A stretch of DNA of 64,000 nt from Pogonophryne albipinna (lineage: Eukaryota; Chordata; Actinopteri; Perciformes; Artedidraconidae), in NCBI GenBank assembly GCA_028583405.1, contig JAPTMU010000437.1, positions 59,860-123,859 of the forward strand. Direction: 5' to 3'. The notes under the pieces are model-generated. The model searched no databases, was not told where the DNA came from, and was given only the letters and a program-made list of their open reading frames with translations. Shown piece after piece: positions 1 through 15,570 of the stretch; within the stretch, counting starts at the first letter, position 1, and every line of letters begins with the position of its first letter. A program made the translations under genes and the position numbers.

Positions 1-18
1 GAGTGTGTGTTGTTGCAG

Positions 19-793
19 GATCGAGTGCCCGTCCTCCCGCAGGACAACCAGACAGGAAGGAGAGTCTCTGCCCGCCAGAGGAGGCCTGCAGTCTGCAGAC
101 AGTGTCCCTGCTGCAGGGACGACCAGGTGAGACATCTGATCCTCAACTCTGTTCCTTGAAATTGTACACGGTTTAATCTTCAAGAACTGAAGTATTGTTT
201 CCTCAATTATAAAAGTATTTTGTTAAGTAAGAAGTTTGCTAGTGTCTGACATCCTCTGGCACATTCTCCAGGTGCCACATACAAAGCGCCAGCGCCCTGC
301 TGCTTCTGCTGACCTGCCACCTGTCTCTAATGTGGCCCCCGGCCCCCGGACCTCCACTGCTCCCCTGCACCTCAAAGACCCTATCAGGATCCACAACCGC
401 TCAGTCGAGGAGTACCAGCTCATCTACCATGAAGTTGTGGATAACATGCTGAGGTACGTTGTGTCACAAATGAGTCAGTTCATTTACAGAGTTTCCACTC
501 TCTTAGAAATCTATCTCTCTATTTTCCTTCATCATAAAGATGTATTTTGTGTTTCTCCTCTCAGGTTCCCGGACGGTCGCCTGCGTCCATATAGTTTGGG
601 TCTGGGTCGTCGTATCAAGCAGAAGTTGTGTGAGCGACTGGACCGTCCGATGTTCACAGAGACAGTGGATGAAGACGGTCTGGTCCATGTGGACGTGTCC
701 TACGGTGCTGGAGTCCAGCCTCCGCTCTACAACGTGGATGTTTCTGGTGAACCAGAGCCCGAATATCCACCAGCAAAAAGGGCAAAGCACTAA
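19..793 (+). CDS. 3' part of an unrecognised multi-exon gene (last 172 residues)
   Basis: Three exons keep one frame across consensus splice sites: 19-126, 272-453 and 565-793 (stop TAA 791-793). The gene begins upstream of the window. Exon 1 is basic and cysteine-rich (AVCRQCPCCRDDQ), with a C-x-x-C-C pattern that might bind metal. Exon 2 holds a proline/arginine-rich stretch (HTKRQRP...) and then IHNRSVEEYQLIYHEVVDNM, which looks like a folded helix. Exon 3 has FPDGRLRPYSLGLGRR followed by IKQKLCERLDRPMF, and the tail ends in PPAKRAKH, a possible nuclear-localisation-like basic cluster. I do not recognise the family and assign no function. Codon phase is consistent across all junctions (0, 2, then stop), so I am confident it is a real gene. 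Confidence 0.75.
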
Positions 794-859
794 GACACAC
801 TCTCATAAGCTGACATGTCTAATAATACTGTGCTTTAGTTTAGTTGTTTTAAGTTTCAT

Positions 860-1130
860 TTTTAGTAGTTTTAAGTATTGAAGTTAAGTTAAGTGTTAAG
901 TTTTAAGTATTAAGCCGAAGTATTTAGTGTTAAGTTTAAGTTTTTAGTAATAAGTATACGTTTTTAGTAATAAGTATAAGTTTTTAGTGTTAAGAGTAAG
1001 TATTTAGTAGTAAGTATAAGTATTTAGTGTTAAGAGTAAGTATTTAGTAGTAAGTATAAGTATTTAGTGTTAAGTATAAGTATTTAGTATTAAGAATAAG
1101 TATGTAGTGTTAAGAGTTAGTATTTAGTTG
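860..1130. repeat. Degenerate AT-rich tandem repeat in the 3' flank
   Basis: About 270 bases made of variants of TAAGTATTTAGTGTTAAG, repeated roughly every 10 to 22 bases with drift. It follows the stop codon of the first gene by about 65 bases, so it is probably in its 3' UTR or just beyond. Confidence 0.7.
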
Positions 1131-1654
1131 AGTTAAGTTTACTTTCATTGATCTTAATGTATCTCACCACTGATGAATTGTCTTCCTCTGAATCAGTTCC
1201 TGCTCCTCTGTTAACAGTCTTCTTAATCCAGCTTCAGCCTCAACAGCAACAGTTATCAGCTGCCAGAACACCTGCTCCACCCTCCAGCCTCCACCTGTTA
1301 CTTCTACCGGACAAAACATCAGCCTTGAGCTGCAGCCTGTGAGATGAAAAACTCCTCTCCACCTACAGCCGCTGTCTCTCTGTTGCCTCCATCCTCTACC
1401 AGCAGCTTCAGATTCTGACAGATCACTGCGGTCAAACCTCCATCTACAGCCACCTGAAGAAGACCACTCCCCCTGAAGATCCCCACAGAAAGCTATGGCC
1501 GAACCTCCACCTACAGCCTCTATAAGGAAACCTGCACAGATGTTATCCTACTGCCATGTGGAGACCTGAGTGGAACAGCAAGGACCAGAGAAACACACGC
1601 AGATATAGTCCTTCAGTTAATATGCAAAAATATTTCTGTGTTATTAAAGCTGGC
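1131..1654. other. Non-coding flank with CT-rich imperfect repeats
   Basis: Contains several near-copies of a CCTCCACCTACAGCC motif and a possible poly(A) signal ATTAAA at about 1643, immediately before the hAT insertion. No reading frame of convincing quality. It may be 3' UTR of the upstream gene. Confidence 0.4.
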
Positions 1655-1802
1655 CAGTGGCGGCTGGTGGAAAATATTTTTGGTGGGGGATGTAATGGCG
1701 CGTTTTCAGTGCAGCGCGGAGCTCGCTTTAATGCTGCGTTCAGACCGGACGCGATGCGAATATTCGCTTCGCTCTAAACGCTCCTATGGCATCGCTCTAT
1801 TC

Positions 1803-2149
1803 CAGTGCTTCTCAAAGTGTGGTCCGCGGACCACTGGTGGTCCGTGAGCGCCCCCTAGTGGTCCGTGAGTATATTGGTAAAATTTCACATTTGAAATAAA
1901 TAAATAAATTTAAGTTTTCCGCACTCTCGCGGTAATATCTCCGCAATGGAGCGAGCTTAAGTTTCACTTTTGATTGCATGATATAGCCCAGATAAACACC
2001 TTCATCACACATGTGGCCACTTGTTTGTACCATTTTCAGGCGATTTGTAAAAAACGATGTGTTTTTGGATATTTGTGGAGTTAGGTGGTCCGCGAGTGTT
2101 TTTTTATTGGTTAAGTGGTCCTTGGTATGAAAAAGTTTGAGAAACACTG
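1803..2149. mobile_element. hAT-like MITE, copy 1 (nested)
   Basis: Begins CAGTGCTTCTCAAAGTGTGG and ends with the inverse-type terminus GTTTGAGAAACACTG. It is flanked by imperfect 8-bp duplications (CTCTATTC at 1795-1802, CTCTAGTC at 2150-2157). A second copy with the same ends lies at 26826-27203. No coding capacity. It interrupts the larger hAT element, so it inserted later. Confidence 0.88.
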
Positions 2150-2336
2150 CTCTAGTCGCTCGAGTTTCACCGCGGCTGCCAGCTGTGTTTACTCGCATCA
2201 TTCAAACAAGACGCGTTGGCTCGGGAGCTACAACTACAACAAAATGAACATATTTTACCGTGATTAAATTGTAATACACGTTTCTAAATGATGCCGACGT
2301 AACAACATACTGATACCGGTTAGTAGAAACCATGAA

Positions 2337-2762
2337 TTAATGCTTTGACAAGTCTGCAGACAGACGGCAGGCGAAAAACCTTTTAGAATGCTTGTTTTCT
2401 GAATGGAGCTTGGCTAAGCTAACGTTATATATAAATAAACCAGCGACTGTATTCTCCATGACACAGACAGTCTGTGGTTTGTACTTGTTTAACTTTTGTC
2501 TAGTTTCTGAACAGATCGTATCTGTCCCCGGCTGTTTGAAGAGCAAGCATGGGAAACAAAAGATAGCATTTACCTGTTTGCATCCAGCTAGCCATGCCTT
2601 TCTGGTGTACCAGCTGCGTGAGAAGCCTCGTTGATACGTTTTGTCTTTTTCACGAGCTTGCTGTGATATATACAAATCGGGTTGGTCCGGTCCAAGGTCT
2701 TTAAGTATCAATTTATCTCCCAAACTTCTCCTTTCGAAAGGATTGGAGAGTAGCTCTTGCAC
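2337..2762 (-). pseudogene. hAT transposase N-terminal fragment (TTF/ZMYM-type zinc finger)
   Basis: The minus-strand frame contains WYTRKAWLAGC followed by FCFPCLLF, the signature of the TTF-type zinc finger found at the N-terminus of one hAT transposase lineage (ZMYM1-like proteins in vertebrates). It lies inside the hAT element at 1655-3295. The catalytic domain and C-terminal dimerisation region are missing, so this is a remnant. Confidence 0.75.
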
Positions 2763-3343
2763 GGAATTGGGTGCGGACCGAGGTCCGGTGACTCCACCTG
2801 CACACCATTCTCATCCAACTACTGCGTCACCTTGGTCACTCACGAGTCTAAAAAACAACTCACGTCAACGCACGTAAGCAACGTGGGCGCCAACGTGGGC
2901 GCCAACGTGGGCGCCCTTGTGACCAAAATATTTGACGGAGCTGATTGGCTGAAATTATGTTTCGGCGGCACAGTTTACTATTGAGACTTTTGCTGTTTGG
3001 CTCGGGGGCTCCGCCCGGTAATGATAAACTAATGCCATGGGCAAGGCCAGGCAGGAAACATGTGACTTATCAGTAACTTAAGACATCGCAACACAATTTT
3101 AAACGAGATTTTATTGTAGATTATACATTTTACTGATACCAATTGTATGATATTTACCTTGTTCATTAAAAATAAAAATAAAAATATTTTTTAAATGTTT
3201 TTTTAAAAATATATTTTTTTAAATTGTATTTTTTTTTTTTATGTGGGAAGAGGTGGGGCGGCGCCCCTAGCGCTCCTATGGGCCGGCCGCCACTGAAGCT
3301 GGCTCTTTGTTTATATTCTGTTCACTACTTCTTCTTCTCACAG

Positions 3344-3833
3344 GTGTTTCCATATGTGGTGTGAAAGACTGAGCCTGACTGACTGTGATGATGCCTTCAT
3401 GAAACAGAAAGAGCTCCTCTTCCTCCCACTTGTACGTAGAGTATAGCAGTATGACATTTTAGGTAATGGATTTTTTATGCAAGTTTGCTGATGAATGCTA
3501 TTTTAATGCAACACCTTTTCTTTGTGTTTTCTCCAGGCCTTGTCGGAATTCCAGATCCAGAGATGCTTCCTCCTCCCTATCGTGCACGTTCACCACCCCT
3601 CCTGCTCATCGCCAGAACTAAAAATGCCCCTCCCCATCTGTGCAACCACCACCAGTTTCTCCGCAAGCCGATTCATTGAAGTCCAAAGATTGCAGAGACG
3701 CTCCATCCGAGACTTCAGTTCCTTACTTTTCCAACAACGCCCCCTAAAACGACGTCCAATGTGCTCTTTTACTGTGTACTTTAAGCCTCTGCACTGTTTT
3801 ACAATAAAGGAATTATTGTCCGCAACCATCTGA
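3344..3833 (+). other. Possible spliced exons of uncertain status
   Basis: A CAG acceptor precedes 3344, an open stretch runs to a GTACGT donor at 3432, and a second open stretch runs from 3537 (after TTTCTCCAG) to a stop at 3831-3833. The two join in frame. AATAAA signals occur at 3803 (inside the open frame) and near 3896. The translated sequence has low complexity and matches no family I know. It could be an alternative last exon of the first gene, a lncRNA, or chance. Confidence 0.3.
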
Positions 3834-3899
3834 TCATGTGCCTTTCACTTTCTATTAAGTCATTATGTCTGCACTTAAAACTGTTAGTTAGCCCTAATA

Positions 3900-4560
3900 A
3901 AGGGTTTTTAGTTTCTTGATTTCTTTTTGACCATTTGAAACAGCCTGTCACTATCGTTTTCAATCTCTCTACTAACTTGAATAAAAAAACGTACCATTCA
4001 TATGTGTAGATCAGAGCTCTCTCCTGAGAAAGTGTTGTTTAAAAAGTACCATTCACATGTTACTGACAACATATTTTTAAATTCCCTATAACTCCCAAAG
4101 TTAGCAAAATAAATGAATTCCACATTTTTGAATATTGTGTATCCATCCAGTGTTTTGGAATAAGGTTTTGGAATAGAAACAAATAATTGTGTTCCTTATG
4201 GTGATATTGAAACATCTGATCACCTTTTCTTTGTTTGTACTTTATGAGGACTTATGGCCGGATGCACATTACTTGCTTTTCTAAAAGATTCATGGTTTCC
4301 CAAAACCTGTCTTGAAAGAACATTCTTTTTCACTCATTTTAGCCAATCCAAAACATGACTTTTTAATTAATAGTAGGCCTATTGTTATAATCTGTATGTT
4401 GTATCCACAAGTCTAATAAAATGAATCCTGCTTTGTTTTTCATAATGTATTTCTTCATTTTAGACTTTAAGTTAATGAAGAATAAAAATGCAACAAAATG
4501 GTTTAGTATCAATCAAGCATTAAACATCTTCATAAAACATGGTCTTAACACTACGTGGCG
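3900..4560. other. AT-rich intergenic spacer
   Basis: No convincing gene, repeat or RNA. It contains AATAAA at about 3896 and other scattered AT-rich motifs. Confidence 0.4.
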
Positions 4561-4707
4561 CCATTTCTCTCTTTGTCCACACAGCCGTAGAAGAAGAAAT
4601 CAACCGGCGCTTCTTTTCTGGCCATCGCGCGCATCTTCAGACAAACAACCGTCCAAGCTCAACAAAACTCGAGCCCTAGTTAAGTAAGCGTCTGGCTTCC
4701 TTTAGTC

Positions 4708-8290
<3,583 letters not shown>

Positions 8291-8317
8291 CTAAGTGACT
8301 CAGTTTTATTTAATAAA

Positions 8318-9197
8318 GCTTCAGGAAGGTATTCAAGCCCTGATGCAGCTTTTACTTGTTAAGTTTGCGGTTTAGCCCTCCTATTTTCTCTGTTGTTCTT
8401 GATGTTTCTGAGTTGAGTAGACCACTGATACAGTTCCACATACCTGCATGTTATTTATTTATTGTTAGCAAGTAGTTTAATTCAACACACAACGTTAGTG
8501 TTGCTTCTTCTTTTTTGTACATGTATATTTTACCCAATCCCTAGAATAGACTGATCAAACCAGTACATGAGCACCTTAGTAGGGTGAACTATATAACTAG
8601 AACTCATGATCCATTTTAATACCACAGACTAATCCAATGCTGTTTTCAGTATTCTAAAGAAGAATCTATTTTAGTGTTGTACCACAATGCAGATAGTAAG
8701 GATTATTGATTCTTACATATTTTCTTATAATTGCAAAACTATATGTTTACATTTAGTATGCCGTATACATTTGGGACACATTATATCCTTGACCTGTCTG
8801 TATAAAAAAAAGCCTGTTTACTAAGTATATTAAATGAAAGACAGTTCCAAGTGGTGGGTGTGTAAACATGAACTATTTTCAGGTGTCGGGCAGTGTTGTT
8901 CGACCCTATCTGTTAAAGCCCACATGGTGGCGCCACTTAATAAAGGAATCAGCACTGTATATCAGCCCTGTGGGATTAAGTGTGTTGACATTACATTTTT
9001 TCCTTTTTCAGAAAAATATATACCGTATGTTAATACTATACATTACATACCAATAAATATGTTTATATATATGTTTTTTAAATCAGTCGTTTGAATTAAT
9101 AACAGCAACAAAAAGAAAGAATGTTTTATTCTCTACTTTTTGTTTACTGTAATGACATCTCAAATTTGATTATAATTACGAATTTAAAAGCCACCTT
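8318..9197. other. Intergenic spacer, no gene seen
   Basis: AT-rich, with scattered AATAAA-like motifs. No coherent open frame, RNA or transposon ends were recognised. Confidence 0.4.
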
Positions 9198-9560
9198 TTG
9201 GGGCCCTACTAGCTAATTTAAGATTCCTTATTTGTATTTTCTGTCTCTACTTTGACATGTTTATATGCTTTAATGTTCAAAACGCTCTTTATTTTTCACC
9301 TCTTTTCACCCTCTGTCTGAAACCAGAGCCCAGTCTGCTCTGATTGGTTAGCTGGTCGGCTCTGTTGTGATTGGTCAACCGCTTAAGAGTTGTCCCACCC
9401 CTAAGCCTAACACCTACAATGTGTTGGAGCGCTAGCCAATAGAAACGCGAGTGTAACAAAGTGATATCACTATCTTACAGAAGTAAACAAAGGAGTCCAA
9501 TGGAGGCGTTTCAGGGGGGGAGAGACATCCTCTTGAATGAACAATATGCATGCATATAAC
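9198..9560. mobile_element. TTAA-target MITE family, copy 1
   Basis: Begins GGGGCCCTACTAGC and carries the family core CTGAAACCAGAGCCCAGTCT, then CTGATTGGTTAGCTGG and GTGATTGGTCAAC. The same core recurs at 14.9, 23.1, 49.0, 53.1 and 63.6 kb. The 3' end is not clear in this copy. Confidence 0.75.
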
Positions 9561-9924
9561 ACACTTAAGGTAAAGGGGGAAAAACAAAGAAGATAACAAT
9601 AGGGCCTCTCTTTTTAAAATGTTAGTTATGTTACTTTCCTCGCTTGGCTTTGGTTAACATGCAGCAGCAGGTTGTTAGGACAACCAGTATGGAATTTATT
9701 TCCAATAACACGAGTAACAGTTCACATCAGGTGCTCGCTCTTGTGTTCCATTATGTTTCCAACCATGTCAATTTAGAGTTCATACATTCCAAGTCCAAGT
9801 TATATTATTTATATACAAATGGAAGGAGCATGGAGCATGTCTGATAACATCATTTTTTCTATATTGAAAATGATGAGATTTAAAACTAGTTTACTATTCA
9901 GCAGGCCCTCTGTTACAAGAAATC

Positions 9925-10221
9925 ATGTTTAAATTGTCTAAATCATTTGATGAGGATAAGTTGTTTTTGTACCTCATCAAAGTTGTTTTCCAGAGATCTG
10001 TGCTGATACCAGTGAGTGTGGAGGAAGGGTGTGGAGAAGGAGCGAGAGATAAGGGACTGAGAGTTGGGTTGGAGTTTGTTTTGGGACCTGTTGCTGTTTA
10101 CTCATGGGATTATATTGTACTGTTGGAGGGTTGGGATTTCAAATCAAAACGGCGAGTGCCAAGACAGGAAATGTGTCTGCTGACCAACACCAAGGATGTA
10201 GAATATACAGTTTCATTGTAA
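9925..10221 (+). CDS. Doubtful 98-codon open frame followed by a poly(A) signal
   Basis: An ATG-initiated frame ends TVSL-stop and is followed within 10 bases by AATAAA. It has no domain I recognise, no clear upstream exon and no neighbour that explains it. It could be a lineage-specific short gene, a decayed exon or chance. Its only support is the open length in an AT-rich spacer. Confidence 0.18.
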   Translation: MFKLSKSFDEDKLFLYLIKVVFQRSVLIPVSVEEGCGEGARDKGLRVGLEFVLGPVAVYSWDYIVLLEGWDFKSKRRVPRQEMCLLTNTKDVEYTVSL

Positions 10222-10239
10222 ACAAATAAAACATTCATT

Positions 10240-11340
10240 ATAATTAAATGCCTTTAATTATGAATTAAATCACTTTGACTTTATTAAACTTGTTGTCAAT
10301 AAGAGCAGCAGCTGTTTCTCTGAGCTGCCTATTTACATTTAAGATGTTCTTTAAATCAAAACGATCATGAAATGCTGAAGCAAATTAATTGTGAGGTACA
10401 ACTTAATTCAATATTTTACTTATTTAAAGACATGAGGTAAAATAGATATTGTCAATTGTAATTCCTTATTTTACTTATGGTTTTAATAATGCATTTAAAA
10501 TAGTTTATTTGAAACCATTTTTTATGTCATAATCATAGTAGGCCTATGCATCATGATGTCACATACAAATACACTATTTGGTATCGACAGAAAAAGGCTT
10601 TAAATATCACAGGCCAGTGCTTTACATGTTACCTAAGTTAATGTTTTGGTTCTGTTTTGCCCAGTGAACGTGTACATTATGGAAAGCACATGTCTGCATC
10701 TGCCAGTGGGCCATCACAGGTCACATCATAATATGTGAATTCAATTACATGAAAGACTTACTCACATACATATTACATACAATAATATGAAGGTATAACG
10801 GTAATAAGCCAAAAAAGATATCAGCGAAAACTTAAATATAGTGAATCCTCTATTTATATTACACACTGTAAAAATCCAGTTTCACTTTTCAGAAGGATGT
10901 GCTCCTCTAGCTCACAACTCAGTGATAAACATGTTGTTATGTTGCCCTTAGAAAGTTGACTCACACACTAATGTGTTACTGATAGTGACAGATCAGAGGA
11001 ACTCATAAAGTAAACTTGGCTGATAATCATCTCCAATTCACTTCTGGTCTCCCGTGCATCACAACATAATCAAATACAAAAAGTATTTTCACACTGGTTG
11101 CTGAAAATCCTGCTGCTTGTGCTGAGCTTACAGAGCGTGCAGTTTGGAGGGACACAAACAAACACGGTCTGTTTCTCATCTGCAGTCTTTCCTATTGCCA
11201 ATAGGTTGTGATCATGACAAACCAGAGGTCTCAGGGCCAAAACAATTCATGCAGTGCACACGCAAACTCAGTATCCTGTGATAGAACCATTATCAGCACC
11301 TGACACCTCGAAAACAGGAAAAACGTTTCAGCAGGAACAC
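10240..11340. other. Upstream intergenic region of cxcr4
   Basis: No gene recognised. It is AT-rich to about 10.9 kb and more mixed afterwards. It may hold cxcr4 regulatory DNA, but I see no specific element beyond the proximal promoter. Confidence 0.4.
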
Positions 11341-11354
11341 AGATGTGTTGGAGT

Positions 11355-11412
11355 GTTTGGGGGAGGAGCACGATCGCAACTATATATCCCCTGCAGACAG
11401 AAATCTCAACTT
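11355..11412 (+). promoter_or_regulatory. cxcr4a: Proximal promoter of cxcr4 with TATA box and GC-rich box
   Basis: TATATAT at 11381-11387 is preceded by a GGGGGAGGAG box at about 11359. The start codon is at 11443, which implies a 5' UTR of roughly 30 bases. Confidence 0.6.
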
Positions 11413-11442
11413 CACTCCGTCTAGAGCGGGACTGCCTCCGTC

Positions 11443-13031
11443 ATGTCTTACTATGAGGTGAGTTTGTGAGGGTCTAAGGATAGAGGGTGTCGTTTTTCTC
11501 ATACTGATATTCTGAACAATCTGTGCTGTTGTATTTGCTGTAAAGTGTCTCTACTGTAGGCTATTTTTATTATATGTACAGCACTTTGGCTCGACCAAAA
11601 ATCGTTTATAAATGTGCTATATAAATAAAACTTGATTTGATTTGATTTGATGTGTGGTCAAACTAAGCTTTTAAGTAGATTCACAAATCTGTGTTTACAA
11701 TCGTTTGTTGCTTTGTCCTTATGCTTCCTGCCTTTAATCATCATTGTCTCCCCAGCATATCTTCTTCGACTACGACCTCAATGACACAGGCTCCGGCTCT
11801 GGCTCTGGCGACCTGGCGGGGGATCTGCAGGAGCCCTGTGACGTGGAGCAGGTGATGACTGCTGACCTTCAGCAGGTCTTCTTGCCTGTCGTCTACGCCC
11901 TCATCTTCATCCTCGGAATCACAGGAAACGGGCTCGTCGTCATAGTGCTGGGCTGCCAACGCAGGTGAGATGATGTTTATTGTTGGTGATCTGGTGAGTT
12001 TCTTTGTGTCCTTGACCAATAAGATGAATGGTTTTCCCTCCTGTGTCGGTCTACAGGTCAAAGTGCAGCCTCACAGACCGGTATCGCCTCCATCTCTCAG
12101 CAGCTGATCTCCTGTTTGTGCTGGCGCTGCCGTTCTGGGCCGTGGACTCAGCCCTGGCCAACTGGCGCTTCGGTGCGGCCACCTGCATCGGTGTGCACGT
12201 TATCTACACGGTTAACCTGTACGGCAGCGTGCTCATCCTGGCATTCATCAGCCTGGACCGCTACCTGGCAGTGGTCCGAGCCACGTACACAAACACGGGG
12301 GGGCTGAGGCAGCTGCTGGCACACAGACTGGTGTATGTGGGTGAGTGTTGAACTTGACAGACATTATTTCCCCCATGCAACTTCTTTGTTCTTCCCCCCA
12401 CAGTCTCTTATGTTTTGTTTCTTCTTCTTCTACAGGTGCCTGGTTGCCTGCTGGCCTCCTGGCAGTGCCAGACTTGGTGTTTGCGAGGACTCAGGAGGGG
12501 GGGGAGGGGGCCACTCTGTGCCAGCGGTTTTACCCAGCAGACAACGCTCCTATCTGGGTTGCAGTCTTCCGTCTCCAGCTGGTCCTGGTGGGTCTGGTGA
12601 TCCCGGGCCTGGTCCTCCTGGTGTGTTACTGCGTCATCGTCACCCGGCTGACTCGAGGCCCGCTGGGGGGCCAGAGGCAGAAGCGGCGAGCCGTCAGGAC
12701 CACCATCGCTCTGGTTCTCTGCTTCTTTGTGTGCTGGCTGCCCTACGGAGTGGGCATCTCTGTGGACGCCCTACTGCGCCTGGAGGTCCTGCCCCGCGGC
12801 TGCACCCTGGAGGCCGTGCTGGGCGTGTGGCTGGTGGTGGCTGAGCCCATGGCCTTTGCACACTGCTGCCTGAACCCCCTGCTGTACGCCTTCCTGGGGG
12901 CCGGGTTCAAGAGCTCGGCCCGCAGAGCCCTCACTCTGAGCCGGGCCTCAAGTTTAAAGATTTTACCAAGAAGACGCCCAGGGGTCTCCACCACCACAGA
13001 GTCCGAGTCCTCCAGTTTACATTCCAGCTAG
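11443..13031 (+). CDS. cxcr4a: C-X-C chemokine receptor type 4 (CXCR4), four coding exons
   Basis: Seven-transmembrane receptor for CXCL12/SDF-1 that signals through Gi in cell migration. Exons 11443-11457 (MSYYE), 11756-11964, 12057-12340 and 12436-13031 give 367 residues. An acidic N-terminus (DYDLND, then a GSGSGSGD stretch) is followed by TM1 with GN. Next are [14 protein letters not shown] (TM2), [20 protein letters not shown] with DRYLAVV at 142-148 (TM3), [14 protein letters not shown] (TM6) and [14 protein letters not shown] (TM7, NPxxY). The tail ends in the serine-rich [10 protein letters not shown] typical of CXCR4. The first intron after codon 5 is the family's conserved intron. 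The two others (11965-12056 and 12341-12435, about 92-95 bp) are not expected from the usual two-exon gene; unspliced reading stops at once. Paralogue a is inferred from the mcm6 neighbour. AATAAA near 13230. Confidence 0.93.
11555..11660 (+). repeat. LINE/SINE-type 3' tail in cxcr4 intron 1
   Basis: Ends with GTGCTATATAAATAAA followed by a (TTGAT)n tail. The same tail appears in reverse near 17380-17460. Confidence 0.6.
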
Positions 13032-13239
13032 TGTTTGCTTCTGTTGCATGTATATATATATATACTGTGTATATAAGTGTGTGTTTAAGGACATATACAC
13101 AAAAGGTCTGAGAAAGTGAGGAGCAGTCTGCTGGTTTACGACTTGTCTTCTCCCTCCATGTGGGGGTTCTCCTGTAAATACTGATTTTAGACATGATTTT
13201 GGTGCTGCTGTGTGTATTGATGTTTTCTAATAAAATATA

Positions 13240-14888
13240 CAAAATACCCATATGTGTGAAAATGTCTTTTGTTATGAAATAGGTCTCTAGCTTCCTGAGT
13301 GAAACTGTAAATTCCTGTCTTGTACTTAAAGCAATGAACCACAACAAACACTCATTCTCATTGGGGGAGATAGATATCATTAATGTAATTACTTTAAAGC
13401 CAAAACTACATAAACCCTTCAGAGACTACTAAGCAAGCAAGATGGCTGACCCTTTATCATAGAAAACACATTGCAATGGGCCAGGAATGGTGGAATAGTG
13501 AAATGGCTGAATCAAATCTATTTAATCTCGCTTGTGGTTTAATTTTGAGCCGACAGCAGTGTCCAAGGTGGCAAATCACGATTGTTTTTTGTTGCACTTG
13601 TGTTTGGGAGCAGAGTGGGTGGTTAACAGATACATAGCATTAGGAAAACAGTGTTGAAATGATTTGGCATTGTGGCATGTATTGTGTTCCTATCTGTATT
13701 ATCATCAGCCTGTCTTCATTTGTAGTGATTCAGGATCAGTCAGCCGCTACCTGCCATCTGAATCCACTGATCCGGAGCATGGGCACGGTAAAGTTCTTTC
13801 GAAAAATGAAACTGTGCTTTTTTCAAATGGGACGTTTGGTGGCCAGGTGTATCTGAGTCACATGTTTTTGTGTGTTTGTCACTGTCATGGTTGTGCAGAT
13901 CAACAATGATGATATAAACTGTTTGCTTCTTCTACGTGAGAGAGAAGGGAGCATAAAGGGGTCAGGAGGTCCATTTGTTCAGTACTTAAATGCACACACA
14001 TGTATACAAAGCACTTCCCACATGCCTACTTCCACTTGGAAGTGTGAGAAACAGAAGCTGGAAGTTTACCGTGTCCTGTTTCCTGGAGCAGAGCTGAGGA
14101 GGATGAAGATGAGAGTTGTGAGAGACAAATAGGAAGAATACAGTTAGTAAGCAATAAAAGGAAGTCTGGATTGTGGCATCACTGTAACTCTCATGGGCTT
14201 CATATATATGCAGAATCACTTCATTCATAGTCAATATATGGAGGAAAACTTACCAATTATAGTACCTTTTCATATATTTTGTTCCCTGTCTCTCTCTCTA
14301 TAGCTGTCATTCACACACATACACACTCACACACAATTCTCTTCTATTCATAGTGTATCCAAAACAGGAAAGACTTCCTGCTGCAGCTCATTTTAGGAAA
14401 AACAAGCAGCTAAAACAATCAAACACCAGAGCAGCTCTTCCCTCACCAACACACAGAGCTGTTATAGTATAAATCAGTTTACCAACATGCACGAGAGACA
14501 CTGAAGGACATCGGGAAACAGCAAGCAATATGGTGATGTGTTAACATCATAGACTGTATATATAAACATTTAGATTAACATATAGATGGTAGATCTGTAA
14601 AGTGTTAAAAGTCAGCATGATGGTATCCTTACATGATCATTTCATGAGCCAATTAGAAATGTCGCTTTTGTTGCTCTAAGTTTTAGATTTTGATTTCACG
14701 TGCATTTGCAAACCATTCACCCTCAGTCTTGCCCTTTCTATTAAAAGCACCAAATTGAGGATATTTATTCCAAAAAGAAAGGAAAGACTTGACCAAATAC
14801 ATGATTAACTCACTGAGTATAACATAACAATGCATTTAGTCATTCATTTTAAGCCATTCTAGTGAAAGAATGGCCCCAAAAATAATAT
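13240..14888. other. Intergenic spacer downstream of cxcr4, no gene seen
   Basis: Contains short CACACA runs and scattered open frames without family signatures. No transposon ends recognised. Confidence 0.4.
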
Positions 14889-14891
14889 TAA

Positions 14892-15235
14892 AGGGGCCCT
14901 ATTCTGCTCATTTGTGAAATGCTTCCATGTTTTAATGTTCAAAAAGCTCTTTATTGTTCTCACACTGCCTGTGCTGCAGCACCTCTTTTCACCCTCTGTC
15001 TGAAACCAGAGCCCAGTTTGCTCTGATTGGTTAGCTGGCTCCGTTGTGATTGGTCAACCGCTAAGAGATATCTGGCTCCTATCACGTACAATGCGTTGGA
15101 ACGATAGCCATTATAAGTGCAAGTGTGATGTCACTAAGTAAAGGAAGGATTAAGATTTCAGGCAGGAGGGAGTGTGAGGGAGAGAAATACTCCCTCTGGG
15201 AATTTTAGCCTTGCATACCATTTACATACTCAAAA
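14892..15235. mobile_element. TTAA-target MITE family, copy 2
   Basis: TTAA (14888-14891) precedes AGGGGCCCTATTCTGC. The core CTGAAACCAGAGCCCAGTTT and the two ATTGGT motifs are present. The far end merges into a CA microsatellite. Confidence 0.8.
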
Positions 15236-15252
15236 ACCTATATAACACACTA

Positions 15253-15570
<318 letters not shown>

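Larger units (their letters stand above)
1655..3295. mobile_element. hAT-type DNA transposon, internally deleted (1.64 kb)
   Basis: Terminal inverted repeats start CAGTGGCGGC and end GCCGCCACTG. They are flanked on both sides by the 8-bp direct repeat AAGCTGGC (1647-1654 and 3296-3303), the target-site duplication size of hAT elements. Only an N-terminal transposase fragment remains (minus strand, 2337-2762), so the copy cannot be autonomous. A smaller hAT MITE sits inside it (1803-2149). A short stretch at 2884-2915 has three copies of GTGGGCGCCAAC. Confidence 0.9.

Noticed and set aside
2337..2762. Possible host zinc-finger gene
   Set aside because: It lies wholly inside a hAT element with target duplications and lacks the rest of the protein, so it is a transposase remnant.
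12335..12844. Alternative long frame overlapping the last cxcr4 exon
   Set aside because: It is an off-frame shadow of the GC-rich receptor exon and has no family features.
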